Assembly (NCBI RefSeq): GCF_009695935.1
Contig: NZ_VUMY01000001.1
Location: 124,001-188,000 of the forward strand
Source of the DNA: Mobiluncus porci
GTDB taxonomy: Bacteria; Actinomycetota; Actinomycetes; Actinomycetales; Actinomycetaceae
Length of the DNA stretch: 64,000 bases
Reading direction: 5' to 3'
Shown: positions 61,394 through 64,000 of the stretch, piece by piece
How positions within the stretch are numbered: position 1 is the first letter of the stretch
Layout: every line of letters begins with the position of its first letter
Translations under genes and position numbers: made by a program
Notes under the pieces: model-generated
The model's database searches: none
What the model was told of the DNA's origin: nothing
Seen by the model: the letters and a program-made list of their open reading frames with translations, nothing else

Positions 61394-61406
61394 ACGATTA
61401 AATCGT
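61394..61406. promoter_or_regulatory. Small palindrome between rnd and the DUF4870 gene
   Basis: ACGATTAAATCGT is a perfect 13-base palindrome in the divergent spacer, 30 bases before the DUF4870 start. Possible operator; nothing else supports it. Confidence 0.3.
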
Positions 61407-61435
61407 TGGTTAAGTGTTGAAACTCAGGGGGAAAT

Positions 61436-62014
61436 ATGACTAATGGTAACGAAGGTTTTGGCTCGAATATTCCCGAGTCTGAAGATCCCAATCTGGCTCT
61501 GGGTCCAAATAATCCCACTCCGGATCCGAACTTGGGTCAGCAGGCAGGTTATCTCCCACCGCCCCAACCCCAGTTCGGGCAGCCCCAGCCGGGATATGTC
61601 CCGCCCCAGTCGGGCGATGTCCCGCCCCAACAGCCTTCAGGCTTCAATCCCCAATTCACTGCCGACCCACAGCTTCAAGGCACCATGAACAGCGCTAATG
61701 GCGTCTTGTTGAACTACTGGCTGAGTGTTTTCTTCACGATTATTCCCGCGATTATCTTCTATTTCGTGGTTCCCAAGAACTCTCGGTACCACCAGCTTCA
61801 CGCCGATAACCTGAACTTCTCTATTCTGCATACGATAGTCCAGGTGGGACTCGCGCTCCTAAATACTTTCCTCCCCTTCTCGACAATGGTCATGCTGGGG
61901 CTGGCACCGCTGGTTTTCTTCGTGGTTCACCTAATCGCTGCCGTCAAAGTCAGCAGTGGTCCCGACACCATGAGGGAAGATCCGTTCCTGTTCAACATCA
62001 AGTTTGTGCAATAA
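61436..62014 (+). CDS. DUF4870 membrane protein with Pro-rich N-terminus
   Basis: 192 residues. The first 85 are Pro/Gln/Gly-rich and disordered with repeats such as PQPQFGQPQPGYVPPQSGDV. The DUF4870 domain then has three helices: LLNYWLSVFFTIIPAIIFYF, FSILHTIVQVGLALLNTFLP and MVMLGLAPLVFFVVHLIAAV, with a YHQLHADNLNFSI segment between the first two. GGGGGA precedes the ATG. Function unknown; a Tic20-like four-helix class. Confidence 0.82.
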   Translation: MTNGNEGFGSNIPESEDPNLALGPNNPTPDPNLGQQAGYLPPPQPQFGQPQPGYVPPQSGDVPPQQPSGFNPQFTADPQLQGTMNSANGVLLNYWLSVFFTIIPAIIFYFVVPKNSRYHQLHADNLNFSILHTIVQVGLALLNTFLPFSTMVMLGLAPLVFFVVHLIAAVKVSSGPDTMREDPFLFNIKFVQ

Positions 62015-62042
62015 GCGGGTAACCGGAGCGTGTAGGCTAAAA

Positions 62043-62603
62043 CTATCGAAGTCCAATCACATTGGCTTCGGGGGAGAAGCCAGTCGACTGCAACATGGCA
62101 TCGAGCCACGACAGGAAATGCGCGGATAAATCTGGGCTCCCGGGAGTCCAAGAGGCACGAATCTCAAGATTGGCCGATGTTCCGCGCATAATGCCTCCGT
62201 CAAAAGAACGATTAATTGTTGTCGTCGCCGTTCCAACCAGATGCCCATAATCGGCGTCCCGCGCCGCCAGTGCCTCCCGCAGCCACGACCACGCCACTTC
62301 TCCCACCAGCGGATCTTCACCCAGCTCCAACTCGGCCTCTGTCGCAATCATGGCAATGACGCGGAAATTTCCGCCCCAACCGGGTTGCCCTTCCGGATCG
62401 TAGAGGACCACCAGGCGTCCGGTAGCGGGAGCATCCGCCGCAACATGTTTCGCTGTCGTCCCGCTAATCGCGAGCGCATAGGGCGCGATCTCCTTGGGAG
62501 CGGGGACTTCTTGCACCGAAACATGTGCCGGGAGGTCAACGTGTGCCTCCCGCAAGGAAAGCAAAGCTAGCTCCCAGGCCGGAGGGATAGTTGCTTGGGA
62601 CAT
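62043..62603 (-). CDS. DUF3000 family protein
   Basis: A 186-residue actinobacterial protein of unknown function. Characteristic blocks: IPPAWELALLSLREAHVDLP, RLVVLYDPEGQPGWGGNFRV, EVAWSWLREALAARDADYGH and LEIRASWTPGSPDLSAHFLS. It usually sits beside the RNase D gene. TAGGCT (62610-62615 on the plus strand) lies six bases before the ATG, so the transcript is probably leaderless. Confidence 0.88.
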   Translation of the reverse strand: MSQATIPPAWELALLSLREAHVDLPAHVSVQEVPAPKEIAPYALAISGTTAKHVAADAPATGRLVVLYDPEGQPGWGGNFRVIAMIATEAELELGEDPLVGEVAWSWLREALAARDADYGHLVGTATTTINRSFDGGIMRGTSANLEIRASWTPGSPDLSAHFLSWLDAMLQSTGFSPEANVIGLR

Positions 62604-62650
62604 GCCCTCAGCCTAATGAAAGCTACCTTTGTTACGCTGTTCCCACGCCG

Positions 62651-64000
62651 TTACAGGGAACGGTCGGGGATGGGAGAAGCCAAAACCATGATGGAGCGCG
62701 ACTTAACCGTTATCGACTTTGGTGAACCCAAGTGCAACTTCTTGTCGAAATCGGCAGAGATGGGGCGTTCCTTGTCGGCGGTGTCAATGATGCGATACCA
62801 CTCGAAGTTGTGGGTCCAATCCGGCATGGTGAAATCCAAATCTTTTTCCGAGGCGTTGAACATGAGGATGAAATCGTCATCCACCACCCTCTCGCCGCGG
62901 GTACCGGGTTCATCAATCGAATTGCCATTTAGGGAAATCGTCAAAGCCTTCGCGAAGGCTGTTGTCCATTCCTCATCGGTCATGTGTTCGCCGTTGACGC
63001 CGAACCATTCGATATCGCCGCGGTCAGACTCGCCGCCTCTGGCCGCGTCTCCGGCGAGGAAACGACGCCGACGGAAAACTGGATGTTCGCGGCGCAGGAG
63101 AATCACCTCGCGGGTGAACTCGAACATACGCTGGTCTCGGTCTGCACGATCCCAGTCAATCCAGGTGATTTCGTTATCTTGGCAGTACCCGTTGTTGTTT
63201 CCGCCTTGGGTGCGCCCGAGCTCATCACCGTGAGAAATCATCGGGACCCCTTGGGACAAGAGCAGGGTTGTCAGGAAATTAAACCGCTGGCGACGCCGCA
63301 AATCATTGATGCCCTCGTCATCCGTTTTCCCTTCGGCTCCGTGGTTCCAGGAACGGTTATTGTTATCCCCGTCCGCGCCGCCCTCACCGTTGGCCTCATT
63401 GTGTTTCCCGTTGTAGGACACCAAATCGAGCAAAGTGAAACCGTCGTGAGCAGTCACGAAGTTGATGGAAGCCACCGGCAGGCGACCCGAGTGGGCATAG
63501 AGATCTGCCGAACCGGAAAAACGCGAGGCAAACTCACCGAGTTTCGCGGGTTCCCCGCGCCAATAGTCACGAATCGTGTCGCGATATTTCCCGTTCCACT
63601 CCGACCACAGAATCGGGAAACCGCCCACATTGTAGCCGCCCTCGCCCACGTCCCAAGGCTCGGCAATGAGCTTTACCTGGGAAATGATCGGGTCTTGGTG
63701 AATGATGTCGAAGAAAGCCGAGAGCTTATCAACCGAGGACAGTTCGCGGGCCAAAGTGGAGGCCAAATCGAAACGGAACCCGTCCACATGCATCTCCGTC
63801 ACCCAGTAGCGCAGCGAATCCATGATGAGCTGTAGGACGGCGGGGGAGCGCATCAGGAGAGAATTCCCCGTTCCGGTCGTGTCGAAATAGTGAGCCTTAT
63901 CGCCTTCCACGAGCCGGTAGTATTCCTCGTTGTCAATCCCGCGGAAAGACAGGGTCGGGCCCATGTGGTTGCCCTCAGCAGTGTGGTTATAGACCACGTC
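62651..64000 (-). CDS. glgX: Glycogen debranching enzyme GlgX, 5' end cut by window edge
   Basis: GH13 isoamylase-type enzyme that removes branches from glycogen. The visible 448 residues are the C-terminal two thirds. Catalytic regions: VYNHTAEGNHMGPTLSFRGI, EMHVDGFRFDLASTLARE (nucleophile Asp), VKLIAEPWDVGEGGYNVGGF (acid/base Glu), NFVTAHDGFTLLDLVSYNGK (transition-state Asp). GlgX-specific MISHGDELGRTQGGNNNGYC and WIDWDR follow, then a beta domain. The N-terminal CBM48 domain and start lie beyond 64000. It points to glycogen storage in the host. Confidence 0.95.
   Translation of the reverse strand, partial: DVVYNHTAEGNHMGPTLSFRGIDNEEYYRLVEGDKAHYFDTTGTGNSLLMRSPAVLQLIMDSLRYWVTEMHVDGFRFDLASTLARELSSVDKLSAFFDIIHQDPIISQVKLIAEPWDVGEGGYNVGGFPILWSEWNGKYRDTIRDYWRGEPAKLGEFASRFSGSADLYAHSGRLPVASINFVTAHDGFTLLDLVSYNGKHNEANGEGGADGDNNNRSWNHGAEGKTDDEGINDLRRRQRFNFLTTLLLSQGVPMISHGDELGRTQGGNNNGYCQDNEITWIDWDRADRDQRMFEFTREVILLRREHPVFRRRRFLAGDAARGGESDRGDIEWFGVNGEHMTDEEWTTAFAKALTISLNGNSIDEPGTRGERVVDDDFILMFNASEKDLDFTMPDWTHNFEWYRIIDTADKERPISADFDKKLHLGSPKSITVKSRSIMVLASPIPDRSL

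Noticed and set aside
1-64000. tRNA, rRNA or riboswitch genes
   Set aside because: I looked through the spacers by eye and saw no cloverleaf, rRNA or recognisable riboswitch core. Short or divergent ones could be missed without a covariance search.

Overview
The window looks like chromosomal DNA of an actinobacterium of the Actinomycetaceae, most probably Mobiluncus or a close relative. This is inferred from gene content and order: SepH, DUF4193, DUF3710, DUF3159, DUF3043, DUF3000, a PknL/Rv2175c/polyprenyl-synthase block, the CeoB/CeoC-APC-TRAM methyltransferase-acnA-dxs-RNase D block, moderate GC, and chemotaxis receptors, which suit a motile member of the family. No 16S rRNA or tRNA gene was seen, so the assignment is an inference.

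Layout. 1-2964: lpdA (E3, cut by the window edge) and pepA on the minus strand. 3000-7950: an accessory island of decayed mobile DNA (truncated large serine recombinase, IS3-family remnant, frameshifted MmeI-like type IIG restriction-methylase fragment) around two intact unrecognised genes, one secreted. 7988-15666: an RND exporter, uvrC and two overlapping chemotaxis-receptor genes. 15863-27929: housekeeping genes (HAD phosphatase, acetyltransferase, SpoU methyltransferase, pyrD, aldo/keto reductase, DUF3043, M20 peptidase, erpA, two FKBP lipoproteins, plsC). 27955-36157: PPi-dependent phosphofructokinase, class II DAHP synthase, PknL-type kinase with its divergent Rv2175c-like DNA-binding partner, polyprenyl diphosphate synthase and the principal sigma factor. 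36158-43158: a perfectly symmetric four-box repeat element, a DUF4300 lipoprotein, and topoisomerase IV subunits (parE, parC) around a GNAT gene. 43257-57517: phosphodiesterase, sepH, the DUF4193/DUF3710/OB/DUF3159 run, two TrkA proteins, an APC transporter, a TRAM RNA methyltransferase, acnA and dxs. 57599-60000: a zinc-homeostasis locus (ArsR repressor, Cys/His-rich metallothionein-like protein, Zur-box-controlled zinc-free L28) that runs into a decay zone with a 20-codon rpsN stub, one type I-E-like CRISPR repeat, a G-poor stretch and fragments of pyruvate dehydrogenase E1 and E2. 60036-64000: RNase D, a DUF4870 protein, DUF3000 and glgX (cut by the edge).

How the genes work together. Fifteen genes start 6 or 7 bases after a TANNNT hexamer and mostly lack a Shine-Dalgarno sequence, which points to widespread leaderless transcription. 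The metal locus at 57.6-58.8 kb carries two candidate metal-responsive operators of different types within 0.9 kb. The most unusual non-coding signal is the 152-bp dyad at 36215-36366, in which four copies of an 11-bp core sit in two 21-bp-spaced pairs that mirror each other exactly.
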